From Calycina herbarum (taxonomy: Eukaryota; Ascomycota; Leotiomycetes; Helotiales; Pezizellaceae): a stretch of 64,000 nt of DNA. Below the pieces are notes generated by a model, which was not told the origin of the DNA, did no database searches, and saw nothing but the letters and a program-made list of their open reading frames with translations. Below are positions 36,319 to 49,059 of this stretch, piece after piece (the first letter of the stretch is position 1; each line of letters opens with the position of its first letter). The position numbers and the translations under genes were made by a program. The DNA is taken from assembly GCA_001414485.1 (NCBI GenBank), contig LLEY01000098.1, positions 1-64,000 on the forward strand, read 5' to 3'.

Positions 36319-39300
36319 CTTTAAGCACCTACTTAGAAATACTACTAATATAATATCGAAAACTACGTTATCCTTAGGTTTAACCTCTATACTACCTCTA
36401 ATACTAATAATACTAGTAGCGTCAGTTACTACTCTTAGAGAGGAAGTGAAGTTGCCGGTACTAAGAACGTTTAACAGCTCTCTAGAGAAACTTACTAAGT
36501 TTATTATAAAAGCTTTAATATACTTAAACCTTTACTTAGTATAGTTTACTTATAAAACAGATTAAGTTATATAGCTTACTACCTACCTTAAGAGAGTAGT
36601 ATATAACTAGATAGAGCTATATTTAGAGGATTTTTAGAAGAATAAAACGTTAAATAGAAAAGTATTAAATCTTATAAATAAAAGTACTTAGGGATTATTC
36701 TTAACTGTTGCTAGATTTAAGAAAGAAATTAACTAGGCGTTTATAAATATAGATTTAAAGAAAAAAGCAGTATAAGCTTTATATAGCCTCTAATACAAGA
36801 GTTTAGCTATTAAATACACGTTAATATTCTAGTAGTACTCTATACGCCTTAGCTAGAACGACGAAGCCTTATGTAAATAGTACTATAAAGAATTAAAAGA
36901 TAGTATTAAGAACGAATTAGCTAGAGATAACTTCTTAGATATACTTAATAAGTTAACTAATAATACGATTAAAATCGATAATTAAAATTATAAGTAGAGT
37001 CTAGAGAAGAAACGTAGTTATAGATATCGATATTAAGGAAAGAGTAGGAAGAAGGACTATAGAGATTCTATAGAAATTAATACTACTTAGAAATATTAGG
37101 TCTAAGAAAAAGGAACTTAAGATAGAAACCTACTAAAGAAAGAGCTTTCTTAGAAAGAGCGAGATCGTCGACGTAAGTAGAACTTATATTACAACTATAG
37201 TCTCTCTTACTATAGAGCAAATAAGTATAGTAAGAAGAAAGACTCTAAAGAGAAGTAAGCTAACGCTACTATTTAAAAGAAAGTAGCTTTAATAGAAAGA
37301 ATTAAACTTACGAACGAAGAACTCGAGGCTAGAGGATATAGTATATAGATTAAAACAGATACCTTAGATATAATAGTAAGTGTTATATATCTATAGTTAA
37401 ACAAAGGAATCGAGCTATAAGTTAGTAAAGTATAGAATACTAATAATAGTAGAAATCTACTTCTTAAAGAATATTATAATATATAGTCGAAAATAGAATA
37501 TAAATTACCTCTTTAAGTAGAATATAAGTTACTACTATTAATAAGTTTATTAGAGTTATCGGAATTAGAATCTAATTTAATAGAGGTAGATCTAAGAATA
37601 TATAAGTCTAAATAAGGTAAGATATAGGCATTTATTAGAACCTTTAAGAGAGGGAATAAATAGATATATATAGAAAACTAGAAATCTGATTTTTAAAGCC
37701 TATATTTGTTAGTATTAGATAATAACTACCTTACTTACTAATAGACTTTAGGTTTAAACCTTAGTCTATACTAGTTCTTTCTAGTATTGTCTAGAAGATT
37801 CGGTTACGTTCTCGGTTATATACACCGTAGAATCTTCTAGTAACTATTCTATTTATAAGCTATAGAAGCTTCTAGTACTTATCCTAGAAGTATATATAGC
37901 CCTTCACTGTCCTTATAGTTAGGAACTAAGTTAATTTTAAGTCTTTTACTTATACTTATCTACTGATTCCATAGAAACGTAATTTAACGATTACTTAACC
38001 TACTCTGCGCCTATCTAATCACTTACTCGGTAACCTACCCTGTACGTTACCCTGTTCGTCTTATAATATTCTACTTAAGGAATTAACTCTACTATTTTAA
38101 CTACTTATAAAATAGTTTAGAATAAATAAGATAAGGTAATATTAGTAAGCCTTATTACTAGAAGAGAGACTATCGAATTTAAAGAACTTAGACTAGAATA
38201 GATAATATCTAATAAGCTATCTAGTCTATCTAAGATAGGAGATCTATAGATAGTCGTAGATCTATAAGAGGAAACTAGCTTATAGTAATAGCAGAGTTTT
38301 AACGACTTTATAGAATACTTAAAACCTAGTTTCTTAGACACACTACCTAATAATAAGAAAACTATACTAGAAATAGAAGGCTAGTATACTATAGTTACTT
38401 TAGTTAGAAAAGTTAAGATAATATTTTAAGAATCTAGAAGTAGAAAGTTATTTAGTATAATCTTTTAAGAAATAAACGAATATAATATAGACTAAGAAAT
38501 AAGGTTAGTATAAAGAGAACTCTACTAACTAATAGTTAGAGAGCTAAATACTACTTCTAGAGAAAATTAGTTAGTTATAACTACGAAGATAAGAGAGAAG
38601 AAACTTCGAGTTATAATCGACTCTAGAGTACCGAGTAATTTCCTCTCTCTAATAGCTTTAAAAAAGCTAAACATTCTAATTAAGAATATAAAACCGTACT
38701 ATCTAGGAGTAGTTAATAGAATAGATATTACCTATTAAGATAGGATTATTAATTAGTAAACTATTCTAATAAAAGTTAGTATTAAAGAATACTACTTAGA
38801 TATATAATTCGATATTATTAAAATAGAAAGTAAGAAAGTAATACTTAGTATACTATAGATTTAAGAATATAATCTAGATATTAATTAGAAGGCTTAAATA
38901 ATAATCTTTAGTTAATATAATTACATAGGTTTATAATTATAACTATAAGACTAGAACAAGGTTAGCGCTACCTCTTCTAAGACGCTAGAACACCTTACCT
39001 AGGGTCCTTTATAAGTTAGTAGAACAGCTGATAATAGAATACTTATATAGTATAGAGAATTTAAAGCTTTATTTAAAAACCTAGAAGACTTATAAGCCTT
39101 AGTAGAACATCGCTTATAGGATTATAAGATTAAATTAAAAGAGAGTTATTATCTCTTAAAGTAGAAGCTTTAGTTATATAACTAGAAAAGCCTCTAAAGA
39201 ATAGAAAGTTATATAAGAGAAGGTATTAAGAAGAGAGATATTAGAAAATCTAAGTTACTAATTACCTTAAATATACTTATTATTAAGAAAAAAGATAATC

Positions 39301-39848
39301 TAGAAGAAAGAGTATATATTAATTACTAAGAAGTAAATCATACTATAATTAAGAACGCTTATCTACTACTACTTAGCTAATACTTCTAAGATAAGTTAGA
39401 TAAAGTAGTACGATTTATAAAACTAGATTAATAAAAGGCTTATAGACTTATATAAATAAAAGTTAGAGACGAATAAAAGATAGTATTTACCTTACTATTA
39501 GGCTTTTATAAATATATAGTTATACTATTTAGACTTTATAACGTACTAGCTATATATTAGAGATAAAATAATAATATTTTAAGAGATCTTCTAGAAGTAA
39601 TAGTAATCTATTACCTAGATAATATCTTAATCTTCTTAGAAAAAGAAGAAGAATATAAGGAATATATTAAAGACGTTTTATAATAACTTATAAAAGTGAA
39701 CTCTTAGTTAAAACTCTTGAAATACAAGTTTAAAGTAACTTAGACACTCTTTCTTAGGTTAGTATTTAGCTTAGAGAAAATAGAAATAGATCTAGTAAAA
39801 ATCTAAGATATCTTAAACTAGAAGTTACTAGAGAATATAAAAGATATA
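36319..39848 (+). pseudogene. Relic gag, protease and RT of G1
   Basis: Gag starts within about 100 bp of the LTR (phrase LREEVKLPVLRTFNSSLEKL near 36,440-36,500). A zinc knuckle at 37187-37228 reads YYNYSLSYYRANKY, the CX2CX4HX4C spacing with all four ligands turned to Tyr. The protease region follows (about 38,600), then RT with YLDNIL at 39612-39629. The frame is cut by P6 just after LENIKDI and resumes at 48470 with SFLRFINFYY, the block that normally follows the RT palm. It is untranslatable. Confidence 0.8.
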
Positions 39849-41511
39849 TAACGTAGTATACTAGAACCTTGTAATTATTAGAACCTTATGAATTTTTTCC
39901 TACTCTACTACTTTAAAATATAATAAAACTATTATAATATATTAAATTAATTAAAACTACTTAGAATCTAATAAACTAGATATATCTACAACTTCTTAAT
40001 ATATCTATATATTATAACTAGTTTTTCTATAAGTATTATAACGTTACTAAGTCGTTTGTTCTTTATCTTCTCTACTCTCTCTAGAGCGCTTATTACGTCG
40101 AACCTGCTCCTCTGTATTCTTCTAGGCTAATCCGTCCTATATATCCTCTATAGTAAGTGTACCTCCTTCTTAGACACGGGTATTTTTAGCCCTCTGGCGT
40201 TTGCTAAGGGCTTTATTTACTATTCGAAGTATATAGACCTAGGCTAATAAAAGGGTTACCTTATAAGCTAATCGCTCTATACCTTTTACTAATAAAGCGA
40301 TTATCTAGAAAATAGGTATTAGTAAGCTTCCTTAGTAATAAGTAATACGATCCTTAATAAGAGTTAATTACAAAAGAGCTTTAAAAGGGTTATAAGTAGT
40401 CTAGAAGACCTAAGAGGTAGCGTCGGCAGAGGGGGGTCTAGTAGGTATAGGAGTCTATAACTTAATATTAAGCTTTAAGATTATAGTCTAAGGTTCTAGA
40501 GATACTAGACCAGCTCTATAGAACCTAGCTTTAGTGTTTTAGGTTATTATTAACTAGTTATAAGCTATATAAAATATAAGAAAGAACTTAACCTTAGTAA
40601 TATAGTTTATATAAGCCTTAATAAAGGTCTTAATTTAACGCTTATATATATATTTAAGAATACTAAAACATCTAACATCGAGTAGCTAGGTTAGATAAGA
40701 TAAATAAGGAGGTAAATAAAGAGTAATAATATTATATAACTTATAATACTCTTAGAATACTATCGATTTATAACTCTTATATCTATCTAGAACTAATATT
40801 CGATATAGCTCTTTTATATAACTATAAGTATACTTATTAAAGTATTCTAGCTATTCTAAGCCTGTCTTATTATTAGTCTATTTATTACTAGTTAGTTTAA
40901 TAACCTAGTTATTAAGAAGACTACCCTTAGTATACTAACTAGTAAGGTAATTTTTCTCTTAAACTACTAAGAATAGAGAGATACTTAAACCCTCTCTATT
41001 AATATAGACAATTACTATAGCTTATTCCTAATTACCTAGCTAGATAGCCTTACCTCTACTATATTAATCAGCGTATATAATAACTATTCTAGTATAGATA
41101 ATATCTATTATAAAACTAGTCTTGTTAAAGTTATAGAAATCGTAGTCTTAGATTCTATATTTTGCCTATATATTCTCTACTAGTCGAAACCACGTGCTAA
41201 TTAGCTTAAGATCTTCGTATAAGGCTCTTTAGAAATCGTAAACGCGATTAAAACATGTCTTTAGTTCTAGACATCGTTGTATAAATCGTTATACCTAGTT
41301 CTTTCTAACGCGTTATTCTCTATATAACTCGAGTATATAATTTACTATATCTTCTATACTACCTAGCCAGGGCGTAAATCCTCTTATATCTAGATTAAGT
41401 ATATTTTAAATAATTATCTTCTCTTCTATTATAGTTATTTTATAATTTACTAGCTAGCGTTTACTAAGAGTAGTTTAACTAGCTATTCTATTAGTAAGTA
41501 TAGAATAAAAG

Positions 41512-41947
41512 TGTAACGAAACTCGAACGAACTAAACAAAGATGACTAAGTCTCGAAGGTTAGTATACAGTAAGAAGTATAAATACGCCGGGTTGTTTAC
41601 TTAGAAGTGAACTCGTTACTTATATCAAAGATGTTAAACAAGATAATAAGATTGATAACTAAAGTTAAGTACAAAGCTCCTATCTAATAGCAGACGTGCT
41701 AGTCTTATATAGAACTATAGTCTCCTGTTCTAATCGCTCTAGTCGCTCGCCCTAATTGCTTCAGTCGACAGGCGACTCAAGCGACTTAGGCGACTAGGTC
41801 ACGTGATGTTTCCTAATAAAAGAAATCCCTAGATCGCTTAGCTACTCTAAGGATCCCTATTCTTACTTATAAGAGTTCCCGATAGCGCTTAACCTGTTAG
41901 GGCGCCGCCTAGTCTTCACTTATCACGTGTATACGTGATTTGTAACA
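41512..41947 (-). repeat. 3' LTR of G2 (436 bp)
   Basis: Starts TGTAACGAAACTCG and ends GATTTGTAACA. Compared with the 463-bp LTRs it differs in the middle block (GTCGACAGGCGACTCAAGCG), a variant U3. Confidence 0.93.
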
Positions 41948-42034
41948 CTATCCCCTTCTTAGCTTAGCGTGTCCCTACGCTTAAGTACGACCTAAGAAAT
42001 ATCGTTAGAAGGCTAGCGGCCTTCCCTTGCTATA

Positions 42035-42622
42035 ATGTCTTTAATAACATCATCTGTAAAAGATAAACTAAAACAAAATCGTCTTAATAACGCCCTCTAT
42101 ATCGATCGAGTAGGATCCGAAATGTCCTCTTATACTCGCTGTCTTACCTCTACGTCTAGCCGTCGATGTGTATCTATTACCGGGGGTAAGAAATGTTCCG
42201 AGTATACTAGGAAGGGTAAAACTTATAATATCGAGGAGCAAAATCGAATGCCTTTAACTTTTAAATAGGAATCTCTTAACGTGTAGAAACGCTGTCTACG
42301 GGTCGAGGAGGAGATAGCCTATTAGGCCTAAGAAAAGGCCTTTCAGGCCCAGCAGGAAGTAATGTCAAAGGTTCTCTGTCTTTAAGCGTAGCAACGTCTT
42401 CTTAACGATCAAGAACAATAGATGCTTCGTTGAGGACTTAGCACTCTTTAAGAGCTGGATAAGGCTAAGAAGAAGGAGGAAAAAGAAAAAGAAGAGAAGG
42501 AAAGGAGAGAGGAGGCCGCCAGGCTGGCCGCCTACTCTACCCCTACTGCTTCCGACCCCGCTTTCGACCTAGGTCTCGATCCTAGCTTCTTCGAGGTATT
42601 CCCTATTAACTACCCGATGTAG
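42035..42622 (+). pseudogene. Antisense Cys-rich accessory ORF of G2 (best copy)
   Basis: ATG at 42035, 88 bp inside the 3' LTR, on the strand opposite to gag-pol. The first 77 codons are open (to a TAG at 42266). The frame then continues to TAG 42620-42622, 196 codons in all, with internal stops only at Gln-type positions. A Cys cluster (codons about 33-66: YTRCLTSTSSRRC, then KKCSEYTRKGKTYN, two or three Cys read as Tyr) is followed by a Lys/Glu-rich coiled-coil segment (KAKKKEEKEKEEKERREEAA) and a short acidic/hydrophobic tail. The 3' end overlaps the pol stop (42604-42606) tail to tail by about 19 bp. The role is unknown. A zinc-binding, nucleic-acid-associated accessory protein is an inference from the Cys pattern only. 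Confidence 0.7.
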
Positions 42623-45600
42623 GCAACCCTAGGTTTCGACGGTAGAAGTCTTAAAGTTCCTCTAAGCACTAGTTGATGTTTTCTCTAGGTTCCTAAGTGT
42701 TCTTTAAGTATAGGTAATCTAACTATTTTATTAAATACTTGATCTTGCCTCTAATAATCTTATAGTTAAGAATCCTTTTAACTTTATATTCGGTGTTTAG
42801 ATTTACTAGTTGAATTTCTATAAGTAGGGCTAGTAGTGCTTCTAGTAGTGCTAGTTTAAGTAGGGATATATAGAATACTAGGTGGATATTTATTATTCTT
42901 AGTAGTGCTAATTTATAATTTAAAGGTCCTTTAATACGTCTGATTTTAAATAGTCTAAGTTTTTTATAATCTAGTTTATTACTTAGTCTTTTTATATTAA
43001 TGTTTTTTCGTACTAAGTAGACTTTATCCCCCTCTTTTAGTATTAGCTCCTAACTACGTCGTTTATTATAGTAGTACGTATTTCTTTCTACTATAAATTA
43101 CAAGTCTTCTATAAGTTCCTTATATAGACTCTTGATTTTCGAGACCTAAACACGAGTAAGTTGATTATTAATAGTTATAGATAGTGGTTCTTAATACGCC
43201 GACAATTTATACCTAAAATTAGCGTAGAATAGTGTAATAAGTGTTATTTCTATTACTAAACTATTATAAGTAAACTATACTAAAAGTAGTAGTTCTACCT
43301 AGTTATCTTACTAGTAGTTTATATAATAACGAAGGTATGTTTTAACTACTTGATTTATCTGTTTGTTTCCTCTATTTATTTAAGAGTAGAAAGCTATTAA
43401 AAGCTTTCTTTTCGTACTTAATCGTTCTATAAGAGTGATCTAAAATTTTAAGGTAAAGAGCTTGTCTCTATCTAAGAGTATTTCTTTAGGTAGTCTATAT
43501 CTTAAAACTACTTCTCTAAGGAATATAAATGCTAATTCCTTAGCTATACTTAACTCTATATATATTATAAGAATTATATACTTTATAAGTTGTTCTATAA
43601 TAACTAGGATTATATTATATTCAACTCCTATTATCGAATCTTTAGATTTTAGTAATTTAATAATAAAATCTATAGATATTAATTTCTAAGGTACTTATAA
43701 TATTAGAGTAGTGTTTATCTATTTATATAGAGTATAGTAGGAAGCCTTATTCTAGGTATAGGTATTATATTCTACTATTACCTCCTTAACTATTATAGAT
43801 AACCGATTAACATAGTAGTGTTATCTTATCCTCTAGAGGGTTCTTCGAATTCCTTAGTAACCGTAAGTAGGCGTAGTATAGTATTCTTATATAAATTCTT
43901 TTATATACGAACTAGGAACCTATAGTTTCCCTTTTATATACTAGTTATAACCTTCGTATATATTCTAAATTTTATCTATCTATATATCGTTTATTACTAC
44001 TATCTTATATATAGTAGGTACTAAGTCTCTATTTTTAAGAGTTTTTAAGATTATAATCTTTTTATACTCTTTATTTCTCTTATATCTAGGTTTCTAGCTA
44101 AGAGTATTAGCTTGAGTATTCAACGTTCCTTTTATATATTAAATAATAATATTAAATCCTTTTAATATCTCTAACCATCTAGCTAATCGTCTTATCGTAA
44201 GTTCCTTAGTTATTATAAACGTTCTAAGGTTCTCGTAGTCGAATAAAACTATAACTAAGTGTTTTACTAGCTATAAATAAATCCTCTAGTATTCTAAAGC
44301 TAATACTATAGTAAGTAATTCTTTATTAAAAATACTATAGTTTTATTATACTAGGTTAAATATCTTAGAATAATATATAATAGGTATAAGTTTTCCTTTA
44401 TTATTTAGCTATAAGTAAACCGCTTCTACTACTATATCTAATATATCTGTTTTAATTATACTAGGCTTTTCTATATTAAAATCGTATAGAATAGGTTCCT
44501 CTATAAACTTCGTTTTAATTTTCTAAAAAGCGTCTTCTACTTATTTATTCTATATAAACTTAATAGCTTTCTTAACTAGTCCTAATATTAGTTTAGTAAT
44601 TTTTATATAGTCTTAAATAAATAGACAGCAAAAGTTTATAAATCTAAAAAAGGACTATACGTCTTTTACATTTTCTAGTAACTTCTAGTTTAAGACGTCT
44701 TAGATCTTTACTAGATCTATCTCTATTTTCCCTAGGCTAAATACCTATCCTAGGAAAAGGGTCTAAGTTACTCTAAACTTGTATTTTAAGAGTTTTAACT
44801 AAGAGTTAACTTTTATAAGTTATTATAAAACTTCTTTAACATATCTCTTATATTCCTCTTCTTTTTCTAAGAAGATTAGAATATTATCTAGGTAATAAAT
44901 TACTATTACTCTTAAAAGATCTCTTAAAATATTATTATTTTATTTCTAATATATAGCTAGTATATTATAAAGTCTAAAAGGTATAACTATATATTTATAA
45001 AGGCCTGATAGTAAGGTAAATACTATCTTCTATTCATCCCTGACTTTTATTTATATAAGTCTATAAGTGTTTTATTAATCTAATTTCGTAAATCGTACTA
45101 CCTTGTCTAACTTATCCTATAAGTATTAGCTAGGTAGTAGTAGATAAGCGTTCTTAACTATAGCGTGATTTACTTCTTAATAATTAATATATACTCTTCT
45201 ATCTAGATCGTCTTTTTTCTTAATAATAAGTATATTTAAGGTAATTAGTAACTTAGACTTTCTAATATATCTCTTCTTAATACCTTCTTTTATATAACTT
45301 TCTATCTTTTATAGACTTTTCTAGTTATATAACCGAAGCTTCTACTTTAAGAGATAATAATCCTCTTTTAATTTAATCTTATAATCCTATAAGTAATGTT
45401 TTAGTAAGGCTCGTAAGTCTTCTAGGTTTTTAAACAAAGCCTTAAATTCTCTATACTATATAGGTATTTCGTTATCAGCTGTCTTACTAACCTGTAGAGG
45501 ACCCTGGGCAAGGTGTTCTAGCGTCTTAGAAGAGGTGGCGCTAACCTCGTTCTAGCCTTATAGTTATAATTACAAACCTATATAATTATATTAACTAAAG

Positions 45601-47815
45601 GTTATTATTCGAGCTTTCTAGTTAATATCTAGATTATGTTTCCTAATCTATAGTATACTAAGTATTACTTCTTTGTTTTCTATCTTAATAATATCGAATT
45701 ATATATTTAAGCAGTGTCTTTTAATAGTGATTTTTATTAGAATAGTTTACTAATCGATAATTCTATCCTAGTATATAACGTCTATTCTGTTAACTACTCC
45801 TAGGTAGTATAGCTTTATACCTTTAATTAGGACGTTTAGCTTCTTCTAAGCTATTAGAGAAAGAAAATTACCTATTACTCCTAAATTAATTAAGACTCGG
45901 AGTTCCTTTCCTCTTATCTTTGCTATTACTATAAGTTGATTTTCTCTAGAGGTAGCGTTTAATTCTCTAATTATCGGTTAGTAGAGCTCTCTCTATACTA
46001 ACTCCGTTTCTTAGTCTATATCGTATTCGTTTATCTCCTAGAAGATTATATTAAATAACTTCCTACTTTATAATTCCTAAAATATTACTCCGACTTTTCT
46101 AACTAAAGCGACTATAGTATACTAGCTTCCTATTTCTAGTATAGCTTCTCTATTATCGAGTAGCGTACCTAAAAAACTAGGTTTAGAGCGTCCTATAAAG
46201 TCGTTAGGACCCTATTATTATTATTTACTAGTTTCTTCTTATAGATCTACAACTATCTAAATATCTCCTATCTTAGGCGTACTAGATAGTTTACTAGATA
46301 CTGCTTATTCTGGTCTAGGTTCTTTAAATTCAATAGTTTCTCTTCTAGTAACAAGGCTTACTAAAGTTATTCTATCCTATTTATTCTAAACTATTTTATA
46401 GGTAGTTAAAATAGTAGGGTTAATTCCTTAAGTAGAATATAGGCTCTAGAAATTAGGTTTCTGGTTTTCTATATATACCTATCTATTCCCTCTTTTAAAA
46501 GTTCTAATAAATGCCTATATCTCGCCTTATTTAGGCTTATATATTCCTAGATTCACTTCTAACAAGTTAGATATCGATTCTAACAACTTTAATAAACTTA
46601 TTAATAGTAGTAATTTATATTCTACTTAAAAAGGTGATTTATAATCTATTTCCGACTATATATTATAATATTCTTTAAGTAATAGATCTCTATTATTATT
46701 AGTATCCTATACCTTACTAACTTATAACTTAATTCCTTTATTTAGCTGTAAGTATATAGCGCCTACTGTTGTATCTATAGTATCTGTTTTAATTTATATA
46801 CTATAACCTCTAGCCTCGAGTTCTATGTCTATAAGTTCGATTTTTTCTAGTAAAGCTACTTCTTTTTAGATAGTAGTATTAACTTATTTCTCTTTAGAGT
46901 CTTTCTTCTTATTATACTTATTTACTCTATAGCTAAGAAGACTATAGTTATAATATAAGTTCTACTTACGTTGACGATTTCGCTCTTTCTAGGACAATCC
47001 TCTCTTCTAGGAGTTTTCTTTCTTAGATTCTTTTCTTAGAACCTATGATTTCTAAGTAGTATCGATTTCTATAGGATCTCTATAATCTTTTCGTCTACTC
47101 TTTCTATATCGATAACTATAACTTCCTTTCTTCTCTAGATTTCTTTTATAGATATAGTTATTAATCCTAATTATATTATTTATTAATTTATTTAATATAT
47201 CTAGAAAATCCTCTTATACGATTTTATCCTTTACGTTATCTTTAAGTCTATAATAGAATTATTTATATAATACTTTATTATTCTATCCTATTTATATAGA
47301 GTACTATTAAAATTATAAGGCGTACTTAGTAGCTAACCCCTTCTACCTAAGTATATATAAAGCTCTAACTACCTTTTTCTTTATATTAACATCCTTAAAA
47401 GCCTGGTTAATTCCCTCTCTAAATCCTCGAACATTCCTAAACAAATCTCTTATTTTCTTAAATATCTAAAGAGAGACTTTTCTATTAGCTGTTTTATTTA
47501 TCTAGTAATCCTCTAGGTATAGTTCTAACTAGTTATAAGCTACCCCTTTAAGATAAGTAGACAACTATATAACCTAGTTAGTTTTACTTAGAAACTAGGT
47601 ATAATAAAAACTTAAGTAGAAGGAAGCCTTTATTAAGAATTTAGCTAGCTTCTTAGGTAAGCCATCGAACAGCTTCGAAAGAGGAAGTTTCACTTCCTCT
47701 CAAAGAGTAGTAACTGGTGTAACTAGTGTAACTAGGGGGTCCGCAGCTGGCCTTAGTAAGGCGGTTCTCGGAGTAGAAGAGGTTACTAACATAGTAGCGA
47801 TCTTACTTCTAAGCA
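42604..47815 (-). pseudogene. Relic gag-pol of G2 with chromodomain
   Basis: The minus strand runs from gag next to the 5' LTR (47,815) through a zinc-knuckle region (about 46,960), protease (about 45,900), RT (YLDNIL 44877-44894) and integrase to a chromodomain at about 42,795-42,660. The chromodomain reads EYKVKRILNYKIIRGK, KYLIK, stop for Trp, then NT, stop for Trp, EPRENI: the hallmark KYLVKW...NTWEP pattern. It ends FYRRNLGLP and stops at 42604-42606. The small plus-strand ORF at 43462 lies antisense in integrase and is not a gene. Confidence 0.85.
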
Positions 47816-47826
47816 GGTGCTTAAAG

Positions 47827-48262
47827 TATAACGAAACTCGAACAAACTAAACAAAGATAACTAAGTCTCGAAGGTTAGTATATAGTAAGAAGTATAAATA
47901 CGCCGGGTTGTTTACTTAGAAGTAAACTCGTTACTTATATTAAAGATGTTAAATAAGATAATAAGATTAATAACTAAAGTTAAGTACAAAGCTCCTATCT
48001 AATAGCAGACGTGCCAGTCTTATATAGAACTGTAGTCTCCCGTTCTAATCGCTCTAGTCGCTTGCCCTGATCGCTTCAGTCGACAGGCGACTCAAGCGAC
48101 TTAGGCGACTAGGTCACGTGATGTTTCCTAACAAAAGAAATCCCTGGATCGCTTAGCTACTCTAAGGATCTCTATTCTTACTTATAAGAGTTCCCGATAG
48201 CGCTTAACCTGTCAGGGCGCCGCCTGGTCTTCACTCATCACGTGTGCACGTGATTCGTGACA
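47827..48262 (-). repeat. 5' LTR of G2 (436 bp)
   Basis: Same length as 41512-41947 and nearly identical; differences are C/T or G/A. Ends TGATTCGTGACA next to AAAAG. Confidence 0.93.
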
Positions 48263-48469
48263 AAAAGACTCTATATAGCTTCGTAGCTTTACTATAGTTT
48301 ATTTGTTTAGATAATCGAATAGCTTTAATAGCTAGGATAATTCAAGCTTCTTAGGTTTAAGATTCTATTAGATAGTTATTAAGAAAACGTGTATTAAAGT
48401 TAGAAGTAGTAGAGTAGAGAAAAAATTCATAAGATTCTAATAATTACAAGGTCCTAGTATACTACGTTA

Positions 48470-49059
48470 GTCCTTTCTTAGATTTATAAACTTTTATTAT
48501 CTATTTATCTAAAACTATATAAAGATTACTAAACTAATATTAGTACTAGTTAAGAAAGCTATTAAGTTTATTTAGAATAAATAAGTAAAGAACGCTTTAG
48601 ATATAGTAGTAGATACGATTTACTTATAACTAAATAATAAAGGAAAACTTATACTTATTATATATTATTCTAAAATATTTAACCTAGTATAATAGAACTA
48701 TAATATTTTTAATAAAGAACTACTTACTATAGTATTAGCTTTAGAATACTAGAGAATTTATTTATAGCTAGTAAAACACTAAGTTATAGTTTTATCTAAC
48801 TATAATAATCTTAAGATATTTATAATAACTAAGGAACTTATAACTAAATAGTTAGCTAGATAGTTAGAAATATTAGAAGGATTTAATATTATTATTTAAT
48901 ATATAAAGAGAATGTTAAACACTTAAGCTAACACTCTTAGCTAGAAACCTAGATATAAGAGAAATAAAAAGTATAAGAAGATTATAATCTTAAAAACTCG
49001 TAAGAATAGAGACTTAGTATCTACTATATATAAAATAGTAGTAATAAATAATATTTAGA
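48470..49059 (+). pseudogene. G1 pol segment: end of RT, RNase H
   Basis: Resumes the G1 frame after P6 (SFLRFINFYY block), continues through an RNase H-like stretch (KGKLILIIYYSKIF, about 48,630-48,690) and ends where P7 is inserted in a TA. Matches G3 reversed (about 15,300-14,620). Confidence 0.75.

Larger units (their letters stand above)
41512..48262 (-). mobile_element. Ty3/Gypsy chromovirus G2, full-length, youngest family member
   Basis: Two 436-bp LTRs (41512-41947, 47827-48262) with true TG...CA ends, duplication AAAAG (41507-41511, 48263-48267). Inside, on the minus strand: gag, protease, RT (YLDNIL, 44877-44894), integrase and chromodomain ending at 42604. On the plus strand there is an accessory ORF at 42035-42622. 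LTR identity and surviving CpA/TpG are higher than in G3 or G5, consistent with it being the innermost insertion. It is still not intact. Confidence 0.93.
39849..48469 (-). mobile_element. Subfamily A pogo element in G1, itself split by G2 (P6)
   Basis: Left TIR at 39851, right TIR ending ACTACGTTA at 48469, with TA duplication in the G1 RT. P6's own sequence is 39849-41511 and 48263-48469 (about 1.86 kb). The join across G2 restores the P1-like sequence GAATAAAAGACTC after removing one AAAAG. The transposase relic is on the minus strand. The three layers G1, P6, G2 date the insertions in that order. Confidence 0.9.

Noticed and set aside
38117..38341. 74-codon minus-strand ORF
   Set aside because: Lies antisense in the G1 gag-protease relic, is composition-driven, and has no motif.
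42035..42268. 77-codon ORF as an independent host gene
   Set aside because: It is the first open part of the G2 accessory frame, repeated at the same place in G3 and G5, so it belongs to the retrotransposon.
48260..48469. Right end of P5
   Set aside because: The flank beyond 48469 continues the G1 RT frame interrupted at 39849, so this end belongs to P6, not P5.
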